Assembly: GCF_025264665.1 (NCBI RefSeq)
Contig: NZ_CP073697.1
Span: 4,381,628 to 4,445,627, forward strand
DNA length: 64,000 bases
Direction of reading: 5' to 3'
From: Edaphobacter flagellatus
GTDB lineage: Bacteria > Acidobacteriota > Terriglobia > Terriglobales > Acidobacteriaceae
Shown: piece by piece, positions 18,531-27,861 of the stretch
Numbering within the stretch: the first letter of the stretch is position 1
Layout: the number at the start of each line of letters is the position of its first letter
Position numbers and translations under genes: made by a program
Notes under the pieces: model-generated
The model's database searches: none
Told to the model about the DNA's origin: nothing
Seen by the model: only the letters and a program-made list of their open reading frames with translations

Positions 18531-19232
18531 CTAAATGTGTCTGAGTGCGGCGAGGACGTCGGTGGGTTCGGGGCGTACGCGGAAGTCGGCGTGAGCTTCG
18601 GCGAAGGTGATGATGTTCTGCTGATTGACGACAAAGGTGCCGGGCAGCGGAAGGCGCCAGCTTGCTTCAGTCGCGGTGTGATAGCTGAGCCCTGCATTGT
18701 TGAAAGGGATGTTGACGAGGATGGACTGGAAGTAGCGGCGCTGTTCAGCAGAGACGCTGTAAGCAAGGCCGAACTGGTTGGCGACTTCGGCACCGGGGTC
18801 GGAGAGGAGCGGGAAGCCGAGGTGATGCTGATCGAGCATGAAGTTGCTCTGGCGAGCGTTTTGTGGAGAGATGGCGACGAGGAGCGCGCCGCGGCTGCGC
18901 AGCTCGGGGTAGAGGTCGCGCCAGGTTTCAAGCTCGGTGACGCAGTAGGGGTCCCAGCGTCCGCGAAAGAATTTAACGACGAGCGAACCGAGAGCTAAAA
19001 GGTCAGCGGAGTGGACGAGTTTGCCGGTGGCTGCGTCGGTGAGCGAGAAGGACGGGGCAGGGGAGCCGGGCTTGAGAACGCGGTCTTCAATGCCGGTGGC
19101 GAAGAGCTCGGCGATGGCGCGCTCGGAGAAGGCGAGGCGCTCGGGCTGGACGAGAGCGCGGGTGTTTTGCGTGATGCGGTCGAGCTGGTCCTGCAGCGAT
19201 GTGTTGGGCGAGTTATTGAGCGAAGCAGCCAC
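18531..19232 (-). CDS. Peroxiredoxin-like (AhpC/TSA-fold) protein
   Basis: A 233-residue cytoplasmic protein with an N-terminal helical extension of about 50 residues and then a thioredoxin-fold AhpC/TSA domain (PAPSFSLTDAATGK onward). The active site reads FRGRWDPYCVTELE: Cys97 with the CxTE spacing of a peroxidatic cysteine, while the position that is Cys in many relatives (WCPYC) is Asp94. A one-cysteine mechanism or an external reductant is therefore likely. DPGAEVANQFGLAY and the C-terminal LPGTFVVNQ match the family. Its substrate is inferred to be a peroxide. Confidence 0.82.
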   Translation of the reverse strand: MAASLNNSPNTSLQDQLDRITQNTRALVQPERLAFSERAIAELFATGIEDRVLKPGSPAPSFSLTDAATGKLVHSADLLALGSLVVKFFRGRWDPYCVTELETWRDLYPELRSRGALLVAISPQNARQSNFMLDQHHLGFPLLSDPGAEVANQFGLAYSVSAEQRRYFQSILVNIPFNNAGLSYHTATEASWRLPLPGTFVVNQQNIITFAEAHADFRVRPEPTDVLAALRHI

Positions 19233-19276
19233 GACTCTATTATCGCAGCCGCTTCGCGGAAGAGGTGTGGATTGCG

Positions 19277-20191
19277 TTACATGCTTGAAGTAACGGCAGC
19301 TCCAGAGTGACAGGATGCTGCAGGAATCGAAGCTTTTACATGTTTTGCAGCTTGCCGGGATGCGTTGGGAGCAGCGATGGAGCTGTGAGTTGCAGGGAGA
19401 GATTTGAGCAGGGTGGTAAGGCGTTCGAATGCCTGATCGCGCGCGGTCTTGTTGGCGGGGTTGGTGTTGGCGGGGTCTTCGCCTGCGCGCATGAAGCCGT
19501 GGCCCGCGCCGTCGTAGGTGACGGGGTCGTACTTCTTGCCCGCGGCTTTCATGGACTCGGTGGTTGCGGGGATGGTGGCGTCGATGCGGGCATCGTTGCC
19601 CCCGTAGAAGCCGTAGACGGGCGCAGTGATAGAGGCGAATTCAGAGGGTGGCGGACCGTAGAAAACGAAGGCTGCGGCGAGGTCTTTGCGGTGCGTGGCG
19701 AAGGCGAAGGACTTGCCTCCTCCCCAGCAGAAGCCTGCGGTCACAAAGGTGCCGTTGGCCGAGGGAATCTTTTTGGCGTAGTCGGCGGCAGCGTCGAGGT
19801 CGGCATTGACCTGATCGGCGTTGAGGCCGGAGACGGCTTTGGTGGTGGCGTCCATGCTGGTGAAGGAGTCGGAGTTGCCGCCGTTGGGCCCGGCTCCGGA
19901 GAGCAGATCGGGCGCGACGACAATGTAGCCTGCGACAGCTAGTTCGTCGGCCATCTCCTTGGCCCAGTCGGAGAGGCCGAAGATCTCGTGGATGAGGATG
20001 ACGACGGGGACTTTTTTACTGACCTCGGGATAGACGACAAAAGCCTGCAGGGAACGGTCGCCGTGTTTGAGGGTGACGTATTCGCGATGACGAGGTGAGG
20101 CGTCGAGCCTGGACTTGGCCCACTGCTGAGCAGAGCAGGCGACGGAGGCGAGCAGAACGAGAGCAGCTGCAAGGAACGTTTGGCGGCGCAT
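19277..20191 (-). CDS. Exported dienelactone-hydrolase-family protein
   Basis: A 304-residue alpha/beta hydrolase with an N-terminal signal peptide (FLAAALVLLASVACSAQ). The nucleophile is Cys155 in GFCWGGG, as in dienelactone hydrolases; the acid is probably in DARIDATIP and the histidine in GAGHGFMRA. ILIHEIFGLSDW supplies the oxyanion region. The ATG at 20191 begins the signal peptide. An aromatic-degradation role is not supported by neighbours; many exported members cleave unknown esters. A poly-Ala/Pro-poor C-terminal tail beyond the hydrolase fold is low in recognisable features. Confidence 0.82.
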   Translation of the reverse strand: MRRQTFLAAALVLLASVACSAQQWAKSRLDASPRHREYVTLKHGDRSLQAFVVYPEVSKKVPVVILIHEIFGLSDWAKEMADELAVAGYIVVAPDLLSGAGPNGGNSDSFTSMDATTKAVSGLNADQVNADLDAAADYAKKIPSANGTFVTAGFCWGGGKSFAFATHRKDLAAAFVFYGPPPSEFASITAPVYGFYGGNDARIDATIPATTESMKAAGKKYDPVTYDGAGHGFMRAGEDPANTNPANKTARDQAFERLTTLLKSLPATHSSIAAPNASRQAAKHVKASIPAASCHSGAAVTSSM

Positions 20192-20270
20192 GGGCGCAAG
20201 TGTAGTCCGAAGAGATGACAGGAGCAAGACTCGTTGAGATCAGGATCGCACGCAGGAGCAAAGCGTTGCA

Positions 20271-22604
20271 TTACGAATGCCCGATTGCCTCGTCCGCAAA
20301 GCTTGCCCAGTCAAGTTGTTCGGTTCTGTTTGTGAGCAGGTCTCGAATCGCCTCGGCAGAGAGTGGAGGCGATATGAGATAGCCCTGCACCTCATTGCAC
20401 CCGCGCTCCTTCAGGTAGGAGGCCTGTGCGGCGGTCTCAACGCCTTCTGCCACGATGCCGACCTGCATGACATGAGCGATCCCAATGATGGCCCCGGTTA
20501 GCCTTGATTGCGGGTTCTCCTTGCCGATCTCGCGCACAAAGAGCCGGTCGATCTTGATCTTGTCGATGGGATAGCGAATCAGGTAGGCCAGTGCCGAATA
20601 CCCGATTCCAAAGTCGTCCAAGGCAATCGAAACGCCGAGCCGCTTCAGCGCCTCGAATGTTTTCAGCGTATCAGGCTGCGGAGTCAACAAGGCTCGCTCC
20701 GTGATCTCGAGTTCGATCAGCTTCGGAGAAACTCCTGCATGCTTCAACCAGCCTTCAAGCTTCTCGGCGAAGTCTGCTCTCGCTAATTGCCTTGGAGCTA
20801 CGTTTACGCTCATGCGAACGTTTGAAAGCCCCTCCGTCGCCCAGCGAGCCGTCTGCGCAATGGCACCCTGCAGGACCCAGTCGCCGATCTCAATGATGAG
20901 GTCGGATTGCTCGGCTATCGGGAAAAATTCTTCCGGCGAAATCTGCTCGCCTTCATGCGTCCAACGCAGCAGCGCCTCGACACCCGTGACCCGGCAAATC
21001 TTCAAATCCACCTGAGGTTGGAAGACCAGTTTCAGCTCGTCGCGTTCAATGGCATGCTGCAATGCATTTTCTCGATGCACTCTCTCGAGCAGCTGATCCA
21101 GCATCTCCGGGTGAAATACTTCTGTCTGCTGCGGCCCACGCCGCTTGGCTGCCGTCAGCGCGATATCTGCTTCCTGCAAGGTCGTTCTCCACGGCGTCTC
21201 GGGCTGGAGGAAGCTGATTCCAATATTCACCATTGCCTTGTGCTGATGCCCGTCAAACGATACAGATTCATCCAGCACGCGATGGATCGCTTCGGCATAT
21301 TCGCGGGCCTGTTCTCGTCCTTTATCTAATACAACCGCTGCCGAAAACTCATCGCCTTCAAACCGCGCCAAACACTCCACCACGGGGAGCACATCTTTCA
21401 GCCTGCGGGCGACGCTCAGCAGAAACAGGTCGCCGGCACGATGACCATATGTATCATTCACCTGCTTGAATGAATTGATGTCGATAAAGAAGACCCCTGT
21501 CTCTCTATCTCTGCCGCTTCGCTGCGAGAGATCTTCGAGGACCTCTTCGAAGTGCAGACGGTTTGGAAGCTCGGTCAGCCTGTCGTGATAGGCCACATAA
21601 CGCAGCTCGGCGGCTGCGTTTTCGTGCTCGGTTACATCGCGCGCAATCAAGGTCAGACTTCGATCGCCGGTAGTATCGTCGATCAGGACATCGTGATGCC
21701 ACTCGCACTGCAGCGCTGTTCCGGATTTGGTTACGTTTGTGTACAGCGACGATTGCGCGACTCCATTGGATAACGCGTCACGCCAATCCGACTGGGCTTG
21801 GTCTCTGCTTTCCGTGAGGAAGATCAGGTCGCTGATTTTTTTTCCGCCAGCGTCGTTTGGGCCGTAGCCAAACAGCTTTTCTGCCGCAGCATTCCACTCC
21901 TTGATGCAAAACTCGCGATCTACCTTGATTCTTGCCAGTGTCGATTGTTCAAACGAACGCTGATGGTCGCCGAGTAATCTGATTTCACGCGCATGCAATT
22001 CGTCTACGGCTCGACGGCTCTTTAAGACGCCTGCAACCAGAATGGCAAACCCGAACCCAATGGCTACAGGAAGCGGAATGACAGGAATGCGGGCAAGCGG
22101 CCCACGCAACGCATAAAACACCCAAAGCGAGGCACGCAGCCAAACAAAGATGGAGACGATCCGATCCACTCCGCTTCCGCGGAGCAGCTGATAGCCGAGG
22201 ACCCCGGAGCCGCAGGCTTCCAAGGCCACGTTGATACGAATGCTCGAATCAATATGCCCCGTTCCTGCCAGAGCGCAGGAAAGCAGTGCAGGAATCAGCC
22301 ACAGCCACCATGGCGCGCGGCGTTCAGAATGGACTTCTCCGAAATCCATAGCGGCTCTGAAAAAGCCGTAACTTGCCAGCGCAGTGGCCGCTGTTGCTAT
22401 CAGCTGCACCGCGATGGGTGGCAGCTGCTGTTTGAACAGCCACGGAGCAACGCACCATAATGCACTTGTTGATGCCAGTTCTGCCAGTGCAAACGATAAA
22501 AAGAAGCGCTGCCTGCCGTCGTTCCACCACAGCACCAGCAGTGCCGCTACAAAGAGCAGGTGGGGCACTGCGCTCGCAATCCAACTCCAAAGGTTCATGT
22601 CCAT
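20271..22604 (-). CDS. Membrane PAS-GGDEF-EAL protein, probable c-di-GMP phosphodiesterase
   Basis: A 777-residue signalling protein. About six hydrophobic segments fill residues 8-195, then a PAS domain (about 205-330), a GGDEF domain (335-500) and an EAL domain (510-765). The GGDEF signature is RFEGDEF (416-420), with Glu replacing the first Gly, so cyclase activity is doubtful. The EAL site looks complete: EALLRW at 543-548, SVNVAPRQL, ELEITER, DDFGIGYSAL, KIDRLFV, AEGVET and EVQGYL. It most likely hydrolyses c-di-GMP, perhaps with GTP binding to the GGDEF domain as a regulator. It is divergent from a canonical cyclase. Confidence 0.9.
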   Translation of the reverse strand: MDMNLWSWIASAVPHLLFVAALLVLWWNDGRQRFFLSFALAELASTSALWCVAPWLFKQQLPPIAVQLIATAATALASYGFFRAAMDFGEVHSERRAPWWLWLIPALLSCALAGTGHIDSSIRINVALEACGSGVLGYQLLRGSGVDRIVSIFVWLRASLWVFYALRGPLARIPVIPLPVAIGFGFAILVAGVLKSRRAVDELHAREIRLLGDHQRSFEQSTLARIKVDREFCIKEWNAAAEKLFGYGPNDAGGKKISDLIFLTESRDQAQSDWRDALSNGVAQSSLYTNVTKSGTALQCEWHHDVLIDDTTGDRSLTLIARDVTEHENAAAELRYVAYHDRLTELPNRLHFEEVLEDLSQRSGRDRETGVFFIDINSFKQVNDTYGHRAGDLFLLSVARRLKDVLPVVECLARFEGDEFSAAVVLDKGREQAREYAEAIHRVLDESVSFDGHQHKAMVNIGISFLQPETPWRTTLQEADIALTAAKRRGPQQTEVFHPEMLDQLLERVHRENALQHAIERDELKLVFQPQVDLKICRVTGVEALLRWTHEGEQISPEEFFPIAEQSDLIIEIGDWVLQGAIAQTARWATEGLSNVRMSVNVAPRQLARADFAEKLEGWLKHAGVSPKLIELEITERALLTPQPDTLKTFEALKRLGVSIALDDFGIGYSALAYLIRYPIDKIKIDRLFVREIGKENPQSRLTGAIIGIAHVMQVGIVAEGVETAAQASYLKERGCNEVQGYLISPPLSAEAIRDLLTNRTEQLDWASFADEAIGHS

Positions 22605-22724
22605 CTTGCAGAGTTACCCTGCCCTCCGGCACGCACTCATCGGACCCTTTACTGCAGAAGATGATCCTACCTCTCAACGTCCAACCATACCCAATCCCAA
22701 TTCGAAATTCCCTTGCACTCTAGT

Positions 22725-22754
22725 GGTAACCCGATAGAGGATGAGAGGGTTACC
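22725..22754. promoter_or_regulatory. Inverted repeat in the divergent c-di-GMP promoter region
   Basis: GGTAACCC (22725-22732) is mirrored by GGGTTACC (22747-22754) across 14 bases. It lies over the most upstream start of the diguanylate cyclase. It may be an operator, which would argue for the later TTG start at 22798. Confidence 0.35.
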
Positions 22755-23982
22755 CGTTACATTACAATGTCTACACCGCGTTCGCGAGGCTCCCCCTTTG
22801 GACATTCATACAGCACATATCGAGCATGTTGTGCTTCTAGCCCTCTATACATTGTTGGCTATTGCCAATTCATGGCTTTACAGGGGCATGAAGGGCGTAA
22901 ATGGGTTCTGTCTCTATAGTTTATTCACCCTGCTGGGGGCAGCAGCCGTGGCTTTGCGTGGGCAGATGCCCGATCCCATCTCGATCATCAGCGGAACAGT
23001 TTTTGTTTCGGTGGGTTATGCGTTCCTGTTCCTTGGCCTGAAGGACTTCTTCAACCTGAAGACGACCCAGGCTTATTTCCAGGGGCTTGTGATGCTGCTG
23101 ATGGCGGCGGCGATGGTGCAGTATGGCTGGATTGAGCCGGACACCAGCAAACGGCTGATCTTCTATAGTTTTTTCCTCTGCCTCCAGCAGATTCACATTA
23201 CGGTCCTGCTCTTTCGCAATCACGACCCGGCACTCCTGATTCCAACGCGTTCGATGGCGTTGATGGTGATCGCCCTTGCTCTCAGCAACTGCATACGTAT
23301 TGTCGGCGTTTCTGTCCATGGAGCGCCGCACAACTATCTCGATGCCGGACCTTTTCTTGCGTGGATACTTATTGCCAATTCGGCGCTTCAGGCTGGAATC
23401 ATGATCTCGTACGTATGGCTTACCGCGGCGATGCTTCGCGGCAAGCTTGAGGTTCAGGCGACGACAGATCCTCTTACTGGAGTACTTAATCGCCGTGGTA
23501 TTGAGATCGCAGCCGAACAACGCATTCTGGCATGTCTTAAAGATGGATCTCCTCTCTGCGCGATTGTCATCGACCTTGACGATTTCAAGAGCATCAATGA
23601 CTCCTATGGCCATCACTGCGGCGACGCTACATTGATTGCTGTGGCATCGTGCCTGCAGCGAGGTATACGTCCCACCGACCGGCTGGCCCGTATTGGTGGA
23701 GATGAGTTTGCTCTTCTTCTTCCGAATACACCTCACGACGAAGCGATCGCTATCGCCGAGCGCTTGCGATCCTCTATCGCTTCAACCGATGTCACGTATG
23801 GAGAGATACACACACGCGTCAGTGCAAGTTTCGGCCTTGCTCAACTGCAGCCAAACGATACGACGTGGGAGCAGCTTTTCCTTTGCTGCGACAAGCTTCT
23901 TTATGAAGAAAAGCGCTCTATCCCTGCTGCACCCTCGCGGAAAGATGTCCGAGGCTCTGAGCTTGGGTTGATGCCTTACTAA
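22741..23982 (+). CDS. Membrane diguanylate cyclase (GGDEF)
   Basis: A protein of up to 413 residues with six or seven hydrophobic segments (about 28-235) and a C-terminal GGDEF domain. The signature RIGGDEF is canonical (319-323), and RPTD (310-313) lies exactly five residues before it, the position of the product-inhibition I-site. It should make c-di-GMP with feedback control. The start is uncertain: ATG at 22741 lies within an inverted repeat and has no spaced ribosome site, while TTG at 22798, just before the membrane region, has GAGG nine bases upstream. It is divergent from the EAL protein, giving a make/break pair. Confidence 0.88.
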   Translation: MRGLPVTLQCLHRVREAPPLDIHTAHIEHVVLLALYTLLAIANSWLYRGMKGVNGFCLYSLFTLLGAAAVALRGQMPDPISIISGTVFVSVGYAFLFLGLKDFFNLKTTQAYFQGLVMLLMAAAMVQYGWIEPDTSKRLIFYSFFLCLQQIHITVLLFRNHDPALLIPTRSMALMVIALALSNCIRIVGVSVHGAPHNYLDAGPFLAWILIANSALQAGIMISYVWLTAAMLRGKLEVQATTDPLTGVLNRRGIEIAAEQRILACLKDGSPLCAIVIDLDDFKSINDSYGHHCGDATLIAVASCLQRGIRPTDRLARIGGDEFALLLPNTPHDEAIAIAERLRSSIASTDVTYGEIHTRVSASFGLAQLQPNDTTWEQLFLCCDKLLYEEKRSIPAAPSRKDVRGSELGLMPY

Positions 23983-24037
23983 CGACTTCAAATTTTGAGA
24001 GCCTATGCGATTCGACTCTGATCATAGAAATCTGACA

Positions 24038-25378
24038 ATGAAGTATTTCCTTATCCTTTTCTTTTTCGCCGGCCTTCCCCTAATTTCTGCGCAAAATTTT
24101 CCAGATGTGAAGCCGAGCCCTGCTCAGCTTCAGTGGCAGGACCTTGAGATTGGCGTCATTATTCATTTCTCGACCAACACCTTTCTAAACCGTGAGTGGG
24201 GTGATGGTACGGCTTCGCCCTCGACCTTCAATCCCGCCAACGTCGACACGGACCAATGGATGCAGGCGGCCAAAGCAGGAGGCGCAAGGTACGCTGTCCT
24301 GGTTGCAAAGCATCATGACGGGTTCGCCCTCTTCCCCAGCAAGCAGACCGACTACTCGGTAAAAGCCAGTCCATGGCTCAACGGTAAAGGTGATCTTGTT
24401 CGCCTCGCGTCTGATTCAGCACGCAAGGCCGGTCTTGGTTTTGGCGTCTATCTTTCGCCGTGGGATCGTCATGATGCGCGCTATCCCGATCCTGTGGCGT
24501 ACGACAAGTACTACCTGGCGCAGCTCACCGAACTTGCCAGCCACTATGGTCCGCTCACGGAGTTCTGGCTTGATGGCGCAGGTTCTGCAGGACGCACCTA
24601 CGACTTCGACAAGATTGTTCAGGAGCTGCGTACGTACCAGCCCAACACGCTGGTCTTCGCCGACGTTGCGCTTTACAAAAATGCTGACATTCGCTGGGTC
24701 GGCTCTGAAGATGGCACCGTGCCTTACGAGAACTGGAACGTGATTGACCGCACCGGTTATCTTCGCTGGCGGCCTATCGAAGCCGATACACCACTACGCA
24801 AGCTGCACTGGTTCTGGCACCCGAACGATGAGACATCGCTTCTTTCTGTTGAAGAGTTGCTCAAGATTTATACAAAGACTGTCGGGCGCGGCGCGCAATT
24901 GATGCTGGGGCTGGCGCCCGACAACACGGGAAAACTACCGGAGTCCGATGCTGCGCGTCTTCGTGAATTCGGTGAGGCGGTACAGCGTCTTTATGGGCCG
25001 GACAAAAATCTTGCCGTGAAAGCGGTTCATGCTGCAAGCGATCCTGCTTCTGCGGCGTTTGATAACGATCCTTCGACGTTCTGGTCTGCTCCTGAACGTC
25101 ACGCCACTCTTGAGCTTCGTTTCGACAAGCCTGTCACCTTCGATCGCACGGTTACGATGGAGTGGCTCAACGATGGGCAGCGAGTGCAGGAGTACAGTAT
25201 CGAGGCATGGCAGAATGGCGCGTGGAAACAGCTTGCTCACGCACAGGCTATCGGGCATAAAAAGATCGATATTTTTCCTGCTATCACAACGCAGCGTGTT
25301 CGCCTGAATCTGCTTTCAACTGTAGGTTCAGCTGGTATTCGCGAATTTCAGATCTTCAACGGAGCAAATAACAATTGA
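24038..25378 (+). CDS. Exported alpha-L-fucosidase (GH29)
   Basis: A 446-residue secreted glycosidase. A signal peptide (YFLILFFFAGLPLISAQ) leads into a GH29 barrel: FHFST-like IIHFSTNTF, VLVAKHHDGF (family hallmark) and the catalytic nucleophile Asp179 in TEFWLDGAG. The C-terminal 100 residues resemble the F5/8 (discoidin-like) beta-sandwich often attached to fucosidases. It presumably releases fucose from plant or microbial glycans in the periplasm or outside. The ATG at 24038 begins the signal peptide. No fucose catabolic genes are adjacent. Confidence 0.92.
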   Translation: MKYFLILFFFAGLPLISAQNFPDVKPSPAQLQWQDLEIGVIIHFSTNTFLNREWGDGTASPSTFNPANVDTDQWMQAAKAGGARYAVLVAKHHDGFALFPSKQTDYSVKASPWLNGKGDLVRLASDSARKAGLGFGVYLSPWDRHDARYPDPVAYDKYYLAQLTELASHYGPLTEFWLDGAGSAGRTYDFDKIVQELRTYQPNTLVFADVALYKNADIRWVGSEDGTVPYENWNVIDRTGYLRWRPIEADTPLRKLHWFWHPNDETSLLSVEELLKIYTKTVGRGAQLMLGLAPDNTGKLPESDAARLREFGEAVQRLYGPDKNLAVKAVHAASDPASAAFDNDPSTFWSAPERHATLELRFDKPVTFDRTVTMEWLNDGQRVQEYSIEAWQNGAWKQLAHAQAIGHKKIDIFPAITTQRVRLNLLSTVGSAGIREFQIFNGANNN

Positions 25379-25451
25379 GAGGTCTCAGGCTTCTCTTTAG
25401 CCTTGACACAGCATCCTATAGATAACGGCGACGTTTCGTCTTGATGGAGAG

Positions 25452-25598
25452 ATGATGGTCATACTACTCATCATTCTGATTCTTGTATTTGGCTTCGGCG
25501 GTTATCGTATGGGACCGGGCCTGGGCTACTACGGTGGCGGAACTCTTAGTCTGATCCTTACCATCGTTCTCGTCCTGCTTTTATTGAAGATTATCTGA
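25452..25598 (+). CDS. Small membrane protein, DUF3309-like
   Basis: A 48-residue protein not longer than two membrane stretches: an Ile/Leu-rich N-terminal half, a Gly/Tyr turn (YRMGPGLGYYGGG), and a Leu-rich C-terminal half ending LLLKII. The pattern matches DUF3309, a family of tiny bacterial inner-membrane proteins with no known role. Two consecutive ATGs are available; the second has GGAG at better spacing. The stop is three bases from the stop of the convergent HerA-like gene. Confidence 0.75.
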   Translation: MMVILLIILILVFGFGGYRMGPGLGYYGGGTLSLILTIVLVLLLLKII

Positions 25599-25601
25599 CG
25601 A

Positions 25602-27107
25602 TCATCGTCTCGATGACCCACCCAGCAGGGACCCTAGTACGCCGCGGATGAGTTGTCTTCCAACCGTGCTGCCCATGGAGCGCGCGGCGCTTTTCACCAT
25701 TGCTTGCACAACGGTGTCTCCGCGTCGTGAGCTGCCTCCGCCCAATGCGTTGCCAATTACCGTTCCGGCAGCTTCGATGCTTCCAAGCCATCCTGACTGG
25801 GATTCTCCTTGTGTTGGTCCCGCTCCATCGGCAGCTACTTTGCCTTTCAGCTTCTCGTAAGCCGATTCACGATCGATTGGCGTCTCGTACACTCCGGCGA
25901 TCACGGAGTTTTTGATGATGGCAGCGCGCTGTTCCGGCGTAATCGGCCCGATCTGGCTGTGTGGCGGACATACCATCGCTCGCTCCACCACACCGGGGAT
26001 CCCTTTCTCATCGAGAAAAGAAATCAGGGCCTCGCCTACGCCCAATTGCGTGATGACTTCTTCTACGTCCAACTTTGGGTTCGAGCGGAATGTCTGCGCT
26101 GCGGCTTTCACTGCTTTCTGGTCCTTCGGCGAAAACGCGCGCAGTGCGTGCTGTACACGATTACCAAGCTGACCCAGCACGGTGTCCGGCACATCAATCG
26201 GATTCTGGGTGACGAAGAAGACGCCCACGCCCTTCGAACGAATCAGACGCACAACCTGCTCGATGCGCGACTGCAGCACCGGCGGAAGATCGTTGAAGAG
26301 AAGATGCGCTTCGTCGAAGAAGAAGACCAGCTTCGGCTTTTCCGGGTCGCCGACTTCGGGGAGTTTTTCAAATAGCTCGCTCATCAGCCACAACAGAAAT
26401 GTCGCATAGAGCTGCGGCGACTGCAGTAGTTTATCGGCTGCAAGAATATTGACGATGCCTTTGCCGTTGGCGTCCGTCTGGATCAGATCCTCGATATTCA
26501 ACGCTGGCTCGCCGAAGAACAGGTCGCCGCCTTGCTGTCCTAACGCGACTAATCCGCGTTGAATCGCTCCAATGCTTGCGGCGGAGATATTGCCGTAGCT
26601 TGTCTGGTATTGCTTCGCATTCTCCGAAACGTGCTGCAGCATCGCCTGCAGGTCTTTCATATCCAGCAGCAGGAGGCCGTTGTCATCGGCGATCTTAAAG
26701 ACCAGCGTCAGCACGTCTGTCTGCGTATCGTTCAGATTGAGGATGCGGCTGAAGAGCAGAGGGCCCATCTCGCTTACCGTTGCGCGCACCGGATGTCCCT
26801 CTTTGCCGAAGACATCCCAGAACACCACGGGGCATCCGGAGAAGGTCCAGTCACCCAGGCCAAGCGACTTCACCCGCTCATCCAATTTGGGTGAGCTCTT
26901 ACCCGGCTGGCTAATTCCCGAGAGATCGCCCTTCACATCCGCAGCGAATACGGGAACGCCGATCGAGCTGAGCGCTTCGGCCATGACCTGCAACGTCACT
27001 GTTTTTCCCGTCCCTGTCGCTCCGGCTACCAGTCCATGGCGGTTGCTCATTCCAGGCAGAAGGTGGAGCTCTTCGGCCCCCTTGGCGATCATCGGCATTT
27101 CCATCAT
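25602..27107 (-). CDS. HerA-like ATPase (DUF853, YjgR family)
   Basis: A 501-residue P-loop ATPase of the HerA/FtsK superfamily. Walker A is AGATGTGKT (29-36), Walker B is [10 protein letters not shown], and [29 protein letters not shown] carries the sensor and arginine-finger region in several short blocks. The family is also annotated as DUF853 or YjgR; its cellular task is unknown, though relatives translocate DNA. The C-terminal 90 residues are Gly/Ala/Arg-rich and probably flexible. A GNAT gene lies 36 bases upstream on the same strand and may be co-transcribed. Confidence 0.9.
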   Translation of the reverse strand: MMEMPMIAKGAEELHLLPGMSNRHGLVAGATGTGKTVTLQVMAEALSSIGVPVFAADVKGDLSGISQPGKSSPKLDERVKSLGLGDWTFSGCPVVFWDVFGKEGHPVRATVSEMGPLLFSRILNLNDTQTDVLTLVFKIADDNGLLLLDMKDLQAMLQHVSENAKQYQTSYGNISAASIGAIQRGLVALGQQGGDLFFGEPALNIEDLIQTDANGKGIVNILAADKLLQSPQLYATFLLWLMSELFEKLPEVGDPEKPKLVFFFDEAHLLFNDLPPVLQSRIEQVVRLIRSKGVGVFFVTQNPIDVPDTVLGQLGNRVQHALRAFSPKDQKAVKAAAQTFRSNPKLDVEEVITQLGVGEALISFLDEKGIPGVVERAMVCPPHSQIGPITPEQRAAIIKNSVIAGVYETPIDRESAYEKLKGKVAADGAGPTQGESQSGWLGSIEAAGTVIGNALGGGSSRRGDTVVQAMVKSAARSMGSTVGRQLIRGVLGSLLGGSSRR

Positions 27108-27143
27108 CTCGGCACACTCTCCATCTCGTAACGTCTATTCAGA

Positions 27144-27692
27144 CTACAACGCGGCCTCTTTCACCATCCGCACAACCTCAATCTCTTCGCCTGCGCCTAC
27201 GGGAACCTGAACGCGGTCTACCTCGCGGTATCCTTTCAACGCGTATAGGGTGACCCCCGTTAGTGTGCTTCCCATTTCAAACCGGCGAAACCCGGCGTCT
27301 ACGGCGGCCTCTTCCGCAATGCGCAGAATCAGGCTTCCGAGTCCTTTGCGTGCAAACTTCGGGTGCACAAAGATTGCACGTACTTTTGCAGCGTCGGTTG
27401 CTGGATTCAGCAGCTCCGGCTCGATTCGCTCCATCTGGGCGTCTCCGCCATAGAGCGTTTTGCGCTTCGACCATCCACCGCAGCCAGCTATCTCGCCATC
27501 TTCAGCGAGGGCAACGTAGTAGGTTCCATCTGCGATCAGTTGGCTGTCGATGGTGAAGACGGTCTTCAACGAAGCCTCGATCTGACGAGGGGAGTAGTCT
27601 TCAGCTTGCAAACCACGCACCGATGCATCGATCAATGCACGGATTTTATCCATATCTTCTGGTGTTGCTTTTCGCAGATTAAACTCGGCCAT
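27144..27692 (-). CDS. GNAT-family N-acetyltransferase
   Basis: A 182-residue acetyltransferase. The acetyl-CoA site is seen as VRAIFVHPKFARKGLGSLIL, with motif A R/Q-x-x-G-x-G/A represented by RKGLGS, and motif B is LYALKGYREVD. It starts with the usual RKATPEDMDKI. The acceptor (amino acid, antibiotic, protein or small amine) cannot be told. It probably shares a transcript with the HerA-like gene 36 bases downstream. Confidence 0.88.
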   Translation of the reverse strand: MAEFNLRKATPEDMDKIRALIDASVRGLQAEDYSPRQIEASLKTVFTIDSQLIADGTYYVALAEDGEIAGCGGWSKRKTLYGGDAQMERIEPELLNPATDAAKVRAIFVHPKFARKGLGSLILRIAEEAAVDAGFRRFEMGSTLTGVTLYALKGYREVDRVQVPVGAGEEIEVVRMVKEAAL

Positions 27693-27861
27693 GCGTAAAG
27701 TATAAAAGCGCTGGCTCAGCCTTCAGGGCGTACGCTCAGTGTGCTGCGAGTGCGTGATCGATGCCTTCCTGCGTTGAGGGCACATTCTTTGATCCTGCGA
27801 GAAAAGTAAGGTCTTGAACGGCGAGAGGGGCGGCAGCGTGGCTGGCTTGAAGAACCATTGC

